From Verrucomicrobiales bacterium (GTDB lineage Bacteria > Verrucomicrobiota > Verrucomicrobiia > Verrucomicrobiales > DEV007), in contig PBSY01000007.1 of NCBI GenBank assembly GCA_002726915.1, forward strand, positions 71,698-135,697: a stretch of DNA of 64,000 bases, in the 5' to 3' direction. Below the pieces are notes generated by a model. That model saw only the letters and a list, made by a program, of their open reading frames with translations. It had not been told where the DNA came from and did not search any database. The translations under genes and the position numbers were made by a program. Positions 1-8,148 of this stretch are shown here, piece by piece. How positions within the stretch are numbered: position 1 is the stretch's first letter; each line of letters starts with the position of its first letter.

Positions 1-2342
1 TGTTGGGTATTGAGAAGGGCCCACACAAGCCCTTCGTAGGCTTTGTCGCCATATTTCTCGATTTCAGCGAGAGAGAGCGCCATTTCGCGCTCAGTCGGCT
101 CACGAGTCAGCATGGCTTGAAAAATCATGCGGGTCTTCTCCTCCGGATCCCCTGCTTCATGAACTCTCCGACCGAAGACCGCGAACTTATTGACGAGTGC
201 TTCAACAATCGGGCCGTTGAGCAACGCTAGAGCTTGGGGAACAGAAGCTTGGTAGGAAGCATTCTCAATCACTTCACGATCAGACTGCCCAAACTCTCGG
301 AGAAAGTGGCCACGAGGTGCAGGTGAGGAAAGCTCTGAGGAGCGCGCCATCTTTGCGACAAGATTGGTATATGTGCGATGTTCGGCCTGCCTTTCCGCCC
401 TCCATGCCCTCTGCTGACTGCGATCGAGATCTTTCGGAACCTCGGGAAAATCAACCTTGGGAAGCTTGGTCATGACGACTTGTTCGTCGACGCCTCCTTG
501 CATAGACATTGGCGCGTCAACGCCCGCTGACATTGTCATTTCACTCATACCAAGAGCAGCCAGTAAATCTTCATCGTTGACTTTCTTGCCAAGCTCACCA
601 TAGCCAATTTCGGAAATAGCATCACGGCTCCGTCGTCGCACGGCCCCAAGTTCTCTGTTGAGCCGTTGATAAAGCTCCCCGTCTTCAGCCTCGCGGGCCT
701 CATACATTTTTTCTCTAAGTTTTGCCTCTTTAGGAGCTATCTCAGAATACACTTTGGAAATTTCCTCTACCATCGCAATGTAATCCTCGGGAGTGCGATC
801 TTCGAGAGCGTTGTAGATATCTTGAACGCGTTGGAGGCTTGAAACTTGCGATTTCAGGCGGGGACGGTAAACATCGACCTCCGGTAATGCCAGCGCGACA
901 ATTGAGTCCCAAATCTGCTCGGCGCTCATTCGGCGCAGAAGCGGCCCTTCAAAATGGTATGGCTTACCCAACACTAGTTCCTCAGAGTTCGCCCCGCGCT
1001 GGTAGGCTGCCGTATTGAAAAGCACCTCTTGATACTTCCGCATGTCATAATCAAGGTTGCGCATCATTGCTTCGAGGTAGGCGAGTAAGTCGGGATTGGA
1101 GACACTCGTTTGCTCAGTCAACTCATCGACCGGCTCAAAAACTCCGTGACCAAACACATGCTTCCAGAGACGGTTGGCGATGACTTTGGTAAAAGTCGGG
1201 TTCTTCTTGGAAGTCATCCAGTCGGCGTATCTGTTGATCACACCCGCGTCGATATTTTCGAGGTCTATACCTTCGCCGAACATGGCTCGGGGGGAGACCT
1301 GATCGTGTGGCTTGGCATCTTTGTATTGGTAGTCGTGAGGAAGCTTTAGTGCCTTGCTCCCTTCAACGTTTTGCACGTATTGAAGGGGATTGTAGAGGTC
1401 GCTAACCACCCGACGCTGAACCCGATAATTATGATCGTAAGAAGCGTAAGCATCGATGGCTTTGTAAGCAGCGCTTTTAAACTGCTTTCCATTCATCCCC
1501 AGCTTTTGGAGGGTGCGGTCATAGTTTTTCCCTGATACGATTTTCTTCAGTTGCGTCTGATTGGTGATTATGGGGAAATTCTCCATCTCCACCGCACTTT
1601 GAATTACTTCCTTACGCTGTTGGCGCTGGTATTCTCCTAGCGCGACCCGGTTAGGCGTGTCGTAGCGGCGCGAATCCATCCCGTAGGAAAATGCGGCCAT
1701 CTGGTAGTAATCCATCTGCGTCCACTTATCGAAGGGATGATCATGACACTGAGCACACTCAAGGCGAGTCCCAAGGAAAACCCGAACCGTGTTAGACATG
1801 TTATCGAGGGGCATGCCGCGATCGCGCACGTAGTAGCCAATCGCTCCATTTTCCCAAACTACCCCTTTAGCGGAGACGAGATCGTTCACAAACTCGTCAT
1901 ACGGTTTATTCTCCTTGATTGCTTGTTTGACCCACAACTGGTAAGCCGCCTCTACGGTGCGACTATTGTTTCCAAGGCCATTATTAATTCGAAGAATATC
2001 GGCCCAGAAATTGTATGCCTTGGCCATGTGTCCGTCGCTTTCAAGTAAATCAGTGATCAGCTGGCCTCGCTTGCGCTCATAGGTAGACCCATGGAAGTTT
2101 TCTGCCTCTTCGATCGTTGGAACACGCCCGATAATATCAAGGTAAACCCGCCGAACAAACGTTTCATCGCTGATCGCTCCGTTCGGCTCAACGCCATGCT
2201 TCTCCAGACCGGCAAAAATCAGCTTGTCAATATCGTTGGCAGCTTTTCGAACGTCAAAATCGGCCGCACCAAGTGCGGTAACAAAACCAAGGCTGAGACC
2301 AATACCCAGTGAGGATGCCAGAGAAGTCAGGTGCAATTTCAT
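1..2342 (-). CDS. DUF1549/DUF1553 secreted protein (3' end beyond window)
   Basis: The reading frame is absent from the ORF track because it runs off the left edge, but it stays open from an ATG at 2342 to base 1. It opens with a hydrophobic signal-like segment (MKLHLTSLASSLGIG...), followed by DUF1549 with the family hallmark CAQCHDHPFDKW near residue 195. DUF1553 follows, recognisable by RRMSAEQIWDSIVAL and, near the end, MLTREPTERE. The last visible residues (WALLNTQ) match the usual C-terminal end, so probably only about ten residues are missing. No N-terminal planctomycete cytochrome c domain is visible, unlike the relative at 17114. Such proteins are abundant in Planctomycetes and Verrucomicrobia and usually sit beside a DUF1501 gene, which may lie just outside the window. 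The biochemical role is unproven; a periplasmic role linked to polysaccharide use is commonly inferred. Confidence 0.9.
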   Translation of the reverse strand, partial: MKLHLTSLASSLGIGLSLGFVTALGAADFDVRKAANDIDKLIFAGLEKHGVEPNGAISDETFVRRVYLDIIGRVPTIEEAENFHGSTYERKRGQLITDLLESDGHMAKAYNFWADILRINNGLGNNSRTVEAAYQLWVKQAIKENKPYDEFVNDLVSAKGVVWENGAIGYYVRDRGMPLDNMSNTVRVFLGTRLECAQCHDHPFDKWTQMDYYQMAAFSYGMDSRRYDTPNRVALGEYQRQQRKEVIQSAVEMENFPIITNQTQLKKIVSGKNYDRTLQKLGMNGKQFKSAAYKAIDAYASYDHNYRVQRRVVSDLYNPLQYVQNVEGSKALKLPHDYQYKDAKPHDQVSPRAMFGEGIDLENIDAGVINRYADWMTSKKNPTFTKVIANRLWKHVFGHGVFEPVDELTEQTSVSNPDLLAYLEAMMRNLDYDMRKYQEVLFNTAAYQRGANSEELVLGKPYHFEGPLLRRMSAEQIWDSIVALALPEVDVYRPRLKSQVSSLQRVQDIYNALEDRTPEDYIAMVEEISKVYSEIAPKEAKLREKMYEAREAEDGELYQRLNRELGAVRRRSRDAISEIGYGELGKKVNDEDLLAALGMSEMTMSAGVDAPMSMQGGVDEQVVMTKLPKVDFPEVPKDLDRSQQRAWRAERQAEHRTYTNLVAKMARSSELSSPAPRGHFLREFGQSDREVIENASYQASVPQALALLNGPIVEALVNKFAVFGRRVHEAGDPEEKTRMIFQAMLTREPTEREMALSLAEIEKYGDKAYEGLVWALLNTQ

Positions 2343-2540
2343 ACAGCTAGTGCTTTCAGCTTCAGTAGTATAACCCAAATTTCAGAATTTGCCCCTTGAA
2401 CCGCTGCACTGATAAGCGCCTCGAAGTTTAAGACAAACGAACTAACCTCATTGGCGCGATCGCGGCTCTAAGGTCAAAAACCATGGTGGCAGCTGCGCTC
2501 AGGCGGATCGGTTGGTTTTAGCAATAGCTCCACTTAGACT
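2343..2540. other. intergenic region without recognised features
   Basis: About 200 bases lie between the small gene ending at 2541 and the DUF1549/DUF1553 start at 2342. I see no convincing ORF or stem-loop with a T tract. The promoter of the downstream gene should be here, but I cannot pick out clear -35/-10 boxes. Confidence 0.4.
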
Positions 2541-2828
2541 CTATTCCGAAGAATTGGCCCCTTCAGAGGATTCGGCGAGCTTGAGATCTTCAATTAGCTT
2601 GTCGATATAGTCGATATGCTTCAAGGGCAGGCGTCGGCGCAGATGCTTGTTCCACATTACCTCCCGAAGCACTTCCATTTTCTCCAGAGGCAGAAGCTCG
2701 TGCCGCTCCCAGTCAGGATCGGACTTTCGTGTAGAATAGAACTCCCACCTCCCCGCATGCAAAATGGCACGGTAATAGACCAACTCGCCATCCACGGCAC
2801 GGTCGTGCCACTCATGCTTGTTTTTCAT
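2541..2828 (-). CDS. small conserved-looking protein of unknown function
   Basis: The ORF track starts this at 2864, inside hisC. The ATG at 2828 (MKNKHEWHDRAV...) is better, because it follows the hisC stop codon after two bases and so suggests translational coupling. The product has about 95 residues, is rich in charged and aromatic residues (GRWEFYSTRKSDPDWERHEL), has no signal peptide or membrane segment, and ends in an acidic helical region (YIDKLIEDLKLAESSEG). It is likely cytoplasmic. The tight linkage to hisC suggests cotranscription, not necessarily a role in histidine synthesis. I do not recognise a named domain. Confidence 0.75.
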   Translation of the reverse strand: MKNKHEWHDRAVDGELVYYRAILHAGRWEFYSTRKSDPDWERHELLPLEKMEVLREVMWNKHLRRRLPLKHIDYIDKLIEDLKLAESSEGANSSE

Positions 2829-2830
2829 TG

Positions 2831-3925
2831 TTAGCTGAGAACCTGCTTGAGAGTCGCAATGCAACGCTCATTCTGCTCCATCGTCCCTACTGAGATTCTG
2901 ACCCACTCGGGTAGCTTGTAGCCACGCATCGCCCGAATAATAACTCCCTGCTTCAACATGAGATCAAAAACAGCATCGCCGTCGCCAACCTTCACAAGCA
3001 CGAAATTAGCAACGCTAGGAACATACTCGAGACCCATCTCCTTGAACGCACCTTGCAAATACTCTAATCCCTCGTCATTCAGGTCACAAGTACGCTGCTG
3101 GTGTTCGATATCGAGTAACCCGGCAATAGCGCCTGCCTGAGCAATCGCGTTGGTGTTAAACGGTTGGCGACATTTCTGCAAAACACTGGCTATTTCGGGT
3201 GTTGTCAGACCATACCCAATTCGCAGCCCGGCCAAGCCTTGAATCTTTGAAAAGGTCCTCATTATCACAACGTTTCGGCCTTCACTCACATATCTAAGCG
3301 TGTCCGGTGGCTCGTGCAGAAATTCGTAGTAGGCCTCGTCAAAAATAACCATAACATGATCCGGCACCTGATCCATGAAACGCTCAATCCCATCCTGCCC
3401 GACCATAGTGCCGGTGGGGTTATTAGGGTTCGCGATAAAGACTTTTTTGGTTTTCGGGGTAATGGCCGCCGCCATGGCATCGAGATCGTGAACAAAGTCC
3501 GGGTCCGGCACCTCGATGGTTTCAGCCCCGAACAAAGTCGCCATCAGCTTGTAGACAACAAAGGCGTGCTCCGCGGCGACCACGTTGTCTCCAGGATTCA
3601 AAAATCCATGGCCAATCAACTCAATAATTTCATTCGATCCATTCCCCAGAACAACGTTCTCACGCTGGAGCCCGACCTTTTCGGCAATTGCTGTTCGCAA
3701 CTTGTAGCCACCTCCGTCAGGATAAATATTAACCCCCTCCGCAGCTTCTTTCATTGCCTCAACCGCTTTCGGTGAGGGCCCCAGAGGGTTCTCGTTCGAA
3801 GCGACCTTGATGATAGCTTCAGGATCCAACCCGAGCTCCCGAGCCGTCTCTTCGATCGGCTTGCCGGGATCGTATGCGACTAACCCGTCGAGCCATGGGT
3901 GTGCCTGCTTGATGATACTGGACAT
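2831..3925 (-). CDS. hisC: histidinol-phosphate aminotransferase
   Basis: This 364-residue fold-type I PLP aminotransferase matches the HisC family in length and motifs. SNENPLGPSP lies near the N-terminus, NPNNPTG in the middle (binding the PLP ring region), FDEAYYEF carries the aspartate that pairs with the pyridine nitrogen, and RTFSKIQGLAGLRIGYG contains the Schiff-base lysine. It converts imidazole-acetol phosphate and glutamate to L-histidinol phosphate in the cytoplasm. It lies 21 bases downstream of purT and two bases upstream of the small unknown gene, so the three probably form an operon. Another histidine gene, hisI, lies at 39452, so the pathway genes are scattered. A broader aromatic aminotransferase activity is possible in this family. 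Confidence 0.95.
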   Translation of the reverse strand: MSSIIKQAHPWLDGLVAYDPGKPIEETARELGLDPEAIIKVASNENPLGPSPKAVEAMKEAAEGVNIYPDGGGYKLRTAIAEKVGLQRENVVLGNGSNEIIELIGHGFLNPGDNVVAAEHAFVVYKLMATLFGAETIEVPDPDFVHDLDAMAAAITPKTKKVFIANPNNPTGTMVGQDGIERFMDQVPDHVMVIFDEAYYEFLHEPPDTLRYVSEGRNVVIMRTFSKIQGLAGLRIGYGLTTPEIASVLQKCRQPFNTNAIAQAGAIAGLLDIEHQQRTCDLNDEGLEYLQGAFKEMGLEYVPSVANFVLVKVGDGDAVFDLMLKQGVIIRAMRGYKLPEWVRISVGTMEQNERCIATLKQVLS

Positions 3926-3946
3926 AATTTTGCTGAGAAATAGAGA

Positions 3947-5131
3947 TTACAGAGTGACGTCAATTGCGGCACTGGCATTGCGAGCTTTTTCTCGAGCCTC
4001 ATCGATAGAATTCCCGCGAGCCACCACAACCCCCATGCGTCGTTTTCCGGACACCTGGGGTTTTCCGAAGAGACGAAGCTGCGTGTCCGGATCGGTCAAC
4101 GCTCGCTCAAGATTACTGTAACTGACACAAAGAGACTCTCCTTCGACCAACAATACCGCCGAAGCAGAAGGACCGTGCTGCTGAATATTCGGAATCGGCA
4201 GACCCAGAATCGCCCGCGCGTGGAGGGCGAATTGGGATAAGTCCTGAGCGATCATCGTTACCATGCCGGTGTCATGTGGCCGTGGCGAAATTTCTGAGAA
4301 AATCACCTCATCCCCCTTTACGAACAGCTCCACTCCAAAGATGCCGCGCCCACCAAGGTTATCCGTTACCGCCTTCGCATATCGTTGCGCTTCCGCCTTC
4401 GCCGCATCATTCATGGGCTGAGGCTGCCAACTTTCGCGATAATCGCCATCGACCTGGATATGGCCAATTGGCTCGCAGAAAGAGGTGCCTCCAGCGTGGC
4501 GGACAGTCAACTGGGTGATTTCGTAGTCGAAATCGACAAAGCCTTCGACGATCACCTTCCCCTTGCCAGCCCGACCGCCGTCTTGGGCATATTGCCAAGC
4601 CGGCTTAATTTCTTCATCGTTCCTAACGGTGCTCTGCCCTTTACCGGAGGAACTCATGATTGGTTTCACGACCAATGGCAGACCTATTTCTTTTACGGCA
4701 GCAAGATACTCCTCCTCGCTGGAAGCGAACTGATAAGGTGAGGTTTTTAAACCCAGTTCTTCTGCAGCAAGCCGCCGAATCCCTTCGCGATTCATCGTTA
4801 ATTGGGTTGCTCTCGGCGTCGGGATAATCGTCGTCAACCCCTCCCTTTGAAGCTCTGCCAACGTATCGGTGGCGATTGCTTCCACCTCTGGGACTACGAG
4901 ATGGGGCCTCTCTTTTTCAATCACGGCCCTAAGCGCCTCACCATCGAGCATGGAAACGCAATGTGAACGATCCGCCACCTGCATTGCTGGGGCATTTTCG
5001 TAGGCGTCGACAGCGATCACCTCAACGCCGTAGCGCTGGAGCTCAATCACCACTTCTTTACCAAGTTCGCCAGACCCGCAGAGCATAACGCGGGTGGCTT
5101 CTGAAGTGAACGGGGTTCCAATGCTTGCCAT
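3947..5131 (-). CDS. purT: formate-dependent phosphoribosylglycinamide formyltransferase
   Basis: PurT is an ATP-grasp enzyme that makes formyl-GAR from GAR, formate and ATP in purine synthesis. The N-terminal Rossmann-like part shows [19 protein letters not shown]. The ATP-grasp core shows [16 protein letters not shown], the metal-binding region includes [27 protein letters not shown], and [13 protein letters not shown] is close to the C-terminus. The ORF track begins at 5209, but that adds 26 atypical residues. The ATG at 5131 (MASIGTPF...) gives about 394 residues, the normal length, and has AAGGTG at a fair ribosome-binding distance. The gene is divergent from the membrane protein at 5194 and leads the purT-hisC operon. 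Confidence 0.95.
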   Translation of the reverse strand: MASIGTPFTSEATRVMLCGSGELGKEVVIELQRYGVEVIAVDAYENAPAMQVADRSHCVSMLDGEALRAVIEKERPHLVVPEVEAIATDTLAELQREGLTTIIPTPRATQLTMNREGIRRLAAEELGLKTSPYQFASSEEEYLAAVKEIGLPLVVKPIMSSSGKGQSTVRNDEEIKPAWQYAQDGGRAGKGKVIVEGFVDFDYEITQLTVRHAGGTSFCEPIGHIQVDGDYRESWQPQPMNDAAKAEAQRYAKAVTDNLGGRGIFGVELFVKGDEVIFSEISPRPHDTGMVTMIAQDLSQFALHARAILGLPIPNIQQHGPSASAVLLVEGESLCVSYSNLERALTDPDTQLRLFGKPQVSGKRRMGVVVARGNSIDEAREKARNASAAIDVTL

Positions 5132-5151
5132 GGGGTTCACCTTAGAGATAA

Positions 5152-5193
5152 ATTGAATTTTCCAAAGGAAAAATCCTCCTCTTTCGCCCTTCC
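5152..5193 (-). promoter_or_regulatory. purT leader with strong SD-like site and small hairpin
   Basis: Read on the minus strand, the 62-base divergent gap contains GAGGAGG, then TTTTCC-TTT-GGAAAA (a perfect 6-bp stem), then the purT SD-like AAGGTG. The GAGGAGG stands about eight bases before a TTG that opens a seven-codon frame ending in TAA before the purT ATG. A leader peptide is only a possibility; the SD-like sequence may be coincidental. Confidence 0.25.
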
Positions 5194-6930
5194 ATGTCGA
5201 CTTTCTCACAGTGGCTACTGCTATTTAAGCTTCACACGAAAATCTTCTTCAGAAAAGCGACCATTGTCGCTCGTCATTCACGCCTCATGACAGGGACGAT
5301 TATCGCTTTTCTGATAGCTTACGTGATCGCATCTTTCTGGCTCTTCAGCCAAGGCTTGGACTATGTCAGTACACTTCCCGCCGCGGGATCCCTGCTCAGC
5401 GACCGACTTATCAGCGTGATGTTTTTCTGCTTCATGCTGATGCTGATTTTTTCCGTTTCCATCACCAGCTATATCTCACTCTACCGAAATCGCGACACCA
5501 CCTGGCTACTGAATCTACCCGTCTCCCACCGAGCTATCTTTCTCTGGAAAAGTTTCGAAGCGGCCATGTTTTCGAGCTGGGGGCTGCTTTTTATTCTTGC
5601 TCCACTGCTTGTCGCCTTTGCACAAAATCGCGAGGTCAGCCCCCTTTTTTACGTTCAGGCGCTTTCACTTCTGCTTCCTTTTTTGATGCTCGCCAGCTCG
5701 ACTGGAAGCCTTCTCATGGTTCTCTCGGTGCGATGGCTGAATATGCGGCAGCTTCAGATTACCCTGGGGATCATCATCATAATTCTCATCGGATCTGCAA
5801 CCTTTACTGCAATCGAGGGCCAGAAAGCCGCCGATGAAACCGGGCTCAGTGCAGCGCTGACCTTTCAGCGAGTGCTCCAGCACACCAATATCTCGGTCAA
5901 TCGATCCATGCCAAGCACTTGGTTGGCAGCCTCGCTCATCGACTGGACCCGGCCCTACCGTCATTCCACTAACCTGCTCTACCCCGCGCTGTTGATCAGC
6001 AATTGCCTTATGGCAGGGCTCGCGCTTTTCTGGGCTGGTAACACCGTTTTTTACAAATCCTGGAATCGGTCCCTGCAGCAGGCGGCTTTAGCAGCCGATC
6101 GACGGCAGTCTAAGAGCGATAGCCTAGGCAAACCCGAGAGGCTCAAAACAGGCTCACCGCTATCCCGAATCATTGGTCGGCCCTTGGCCGCTATTTCGAG
6201 AAAAGACTATCTTACCTTTTTCCGCGAACCGGCTCAATGGATTCAATTCTCGGTCGTTTTTGGGCTTCTCGCGATCTATGCTAGCGGCCTTCGTCAGATG
6301 AACCGGGACATCAGCGAACCGAGAGATCTTTACATTGTTGCGTTTCTCAACCTTGCTGTGTGTGCGCTCGCGCTCTCCACACTGACGACTCGTTTCGTTT
6401 TTCCACAATTCAGCCTTGAAGGACGGAAACTGTGGATACTCGCCATGTCACCGTTGAGACTCCCGACAATCGTGACTCAAAAATTCCTCACTAGCACCTT
6501 GTTCAGCGGCGCAGCAGTAATCCTCATTCTCCTCATCGGCGGCTACAATCTCCAACTTGGCGTGAAAGAATCAGTCTTTTTTGCAACCGCCATCACCCTG
6601 CTTGCAATCGGGCTGAACGGCCTTGCTGTTGGGCTTGGTGTGCTTTTTCCCAATCTTGAAGAGTCGAACGCCGCCAAGATTGTTAGTGGATTTGGAGGCA
6701 CGCTGTGCCTCGTTGGGAGCTTCATCTTTATTCTTTGCTTCATGATGCTCCTTGCATACACGCGACTGAGCATATTCACCGAAAATGAGGTTAATCCTCA
6801 CTGGATTGATACGCCGAGAGGCCTCATTGGAACCCTCACTACCCTGATTCTAACATTCATAGTAACCGCGACACCTCTAATTTTTTCGAAAAAAAAGCTA
6901 AAAAGACTGGAAATACTAAGCAATTTATAA
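5194..6930 (+). CDS. putative ABC exporter membrane protein
   Basis: This 578-residue protein has many hydrophobic segments, with groups near residues 30-55, 70-95, 125-200, 260-290, 345-400 and 435-570, and matches the putative ABC exporter permease type (PF16962-like) by its general pattern, including the intracellular motif [15 protein letters not shown] early on. It would form the membrane part of an exporter in the inner membrane. No ATP-binding subunit is encoded next to it, so the partner must be elsewhere or the protein works differently. Two genes for C-terminally anchored membrane proteins follow on the same strand. The start at 5194 is an ATG 62 bases from the divergent purT start. 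Confidence 0.75.
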   Translation: MSTFSQWLLLFKLHTKIFFRKATIVARHSRLMTGTIIAFLIAYVIASFWLFSQGLDYVSTLPAAGSLLSDRLISVMFFCFMLMLIFSVSITSYISLYRNRDTTWLLNLPVSHRAIFLWKSFEAAMFSSWGLLFILAPLLVAFAQNREVSPLFYVQALSLLLPFLMLASSTGSLLMVLSVRWLNMRQLQITLGIIIIILIGSATFTAIEGQKAADETGLSAALTFQRVLQHTNISVNRSMPSTWLAASLIDWTRPYRHSTNLLYPALLISNCLMAGLALFWAGNTVFYKSWNRSLQQAALAADRRQSKSDSLGKPERLKTGSPLSRIIGRPLAAISRKDYLTFFREPAQWIQFSVVFGLLAIYASGLRQMNRDISEPRDLYIVAFLNLAVCALALSTLTTRFVFPQFSLEGRKLWILAMSPLRLPTIVTQKFLTSTLFSGAAVILILLIGGYNLQLGVKESVFFATAITLLAIGLNGLAVGLGVLFPNLEESNAAKIVSGFGGTLCLVGSFIFILCFMMLLAYTRLSIFTENEVNPHWIDTPRGLIGTLTTLILTFIVTATPLIFSKKKLKRLEILSNL

Positions 6931-6970
6931 TATTAATGGAAGTTAAGTAATTAAACCCACACTTCCTGTC

Positions 6971-7636
6971 ATGTCTGTTGCAGCTGAAATCCAACCCATG
7001 TTCTTCGATGAAGAGGGCGGAAACGACCTCGACATCCAATTTGATCCCCAGCAGTTTGAGGCGGTCACGCCTTACTCAGATGATCTAAACGATGAGTATC
7101 AGCAGGCCCAAGACCAACTTCGGCAGCTCCGCCAGCAAGAAGAACAAATCAAACGTCAGGCAGCTGAACTGGAGGAGCTCACAAAAAGGGAAGAGCAATT
7201 TAAAGAGGGCCGCGTTGATGTCACCGAAGACATTACACGTTACCTGTCCGTTCTCGATCGTGAGTCCACTGAGGCTCAGCGCGTCGCCGAGGAATGTGCC
7301 GCTTCCTACGAACGCCTAGAGGGGCACCTTTCTAATATTAACGCGCTCCATCCCGAAAGCTGGAGCCGCGCTGACCGAAAAACTGAGCTGGCGAGCGCCC
7401 TCAGCTGCATTGAGGCCGCTGAAGATGAGATTGATAATCTCATGCCTCTGGTGAACAGCCTTGGAGTCAAGAAGTCAAGCAGCGGCGGCATTCTTAAGAT
7501 GGGTTCGCCTTCAATGCGACTGAATTCGCCCACACAACAGGGAAACTTTCTCTATTGGCTCCGCAGCGGCTTTGCCTTTTCCCTGCCACTTGTCGCTTTC
7601 GCCGCGATCGCCCTAATTATTGTCTTTCTGCTCTAA
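6971..7636 (+). CDS. coiled-coil protein with C-terminal membrane anchor, unknown
   Basis: The 221-residue product begins with an acidic region (FDEEGGNDLDIQFD), followed by a Gln/Glu-rich predicted coiled coil at about residues 35-80 (QDQLRQLRQQEEQIKRQ), a helical middle section, and a single hydrophobic helix at the very C-terminus (FSLPLVAFAAIALIIVFLL). There is no signal peptide, so the bulk should stay in the cytoplasm with the tail in the inner membrane. It follows the exporter-like gene by 40 bases and precedes another tail-anchored protein. I recognise no family. Confidence 0.75.
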   Translation: MSVAAEIQPMFFDEEGGNDLDIQFDPQQFEAVTPYSDDLNDEYQQAQDQLRQLRQQEEQIKRQAAELEELTKREEQFKEGRVDVTEDITRYLSVLDRESTEAQRVAEECAASYERLEGHLSNINALHPESWSRADRKTELASALSCIEAAEDEIDNLMPLVNSLGVKKSSSGGILKMGSPSMRLNSPTQQGNFLYWLRSGFAFSLPLVAFAAIALIIVFLL

Positions 7637-7714
7637 TAGAGCGCGATGCTTTGGCTGGTTCGTTCCACTAAAGGCTCTCTCACCCCACGGATGCAGCCAC
7701 CTCTTTTTTAGCCC

Positions 7715-8110
7715 ATGAGTATTTTCCCAAGGTCCCCCAAAAATCGCAAGCGAAGCCGCCTCTCTTCGCGAAAAGATTCCTCGTGGATTGACGATGCCCA
7801 GGAGTTGACTCGCCCAAAACGTGGCAAATCCTGCCCGCGCGAGACTCAGCACAAGTTGCACGCACAGATCGGAGCTATTGAGTCTTTACTAGCCAAGCAT
7901 CATGCCACTGAAGCTCAGCGTGAATTGATGAAGAAGCAGAACATCCTCCCTCCTCCGGATCGTTCCGCCCATAAACGCGCCAAACGAGTGTTGACTCACG
8001 CAGCAAGACGTCGTTACCACGCTGAGCGCAGCATTGCAGGCATGCGCTTCCTTTTCCTTTTCTGCCTAGCCTGCGGAATCGGATGGTGGTTGATCTTCTC
8101 GGGGATCTAA
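7715..8110 (+). CDS. basic tail-anchored protein, unknown
   Basis: The 131-residue product is strongly basic in its N-terminal two thirds (RSPKNRKRSRLSSRK, HKRAKRVLTHAARRR) and ends with a single membrane helix (FLFLFCLACGIGWWLIFSGI). The topology resembles the previous gene: cytoplasmic domain plus tail anchor. A positively charged cytoplasmic part could contact nucleic acid or membrane surface, but nothing in the sequence proves this. It converges on the gene ending at 8149. The start ATG at 7715 is the only reasonable one. Confidence 0.65.
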   Translation: MSIFPRSPKNRKRSRLSSRKDSSWIDDAQELTRPKRGKSCPRETQHKLHAQIGAIESLLAKHHATEAQRELMKKQNILPPPDRSAHKRAKRVLTHAARRRYHAERSIAGMRFLFLFCLACGIGWWLIFSGI

Positions 8111-8148
8111 ACCAACCCCACCGCTTGATCGGATGTTCGGTTTGCCGC

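Noticed and set aside
3314-4121. Plus-strand ORFs of 153 and 104 residues
   Set aside because: Antisense to hisC and purT; no supporting features.
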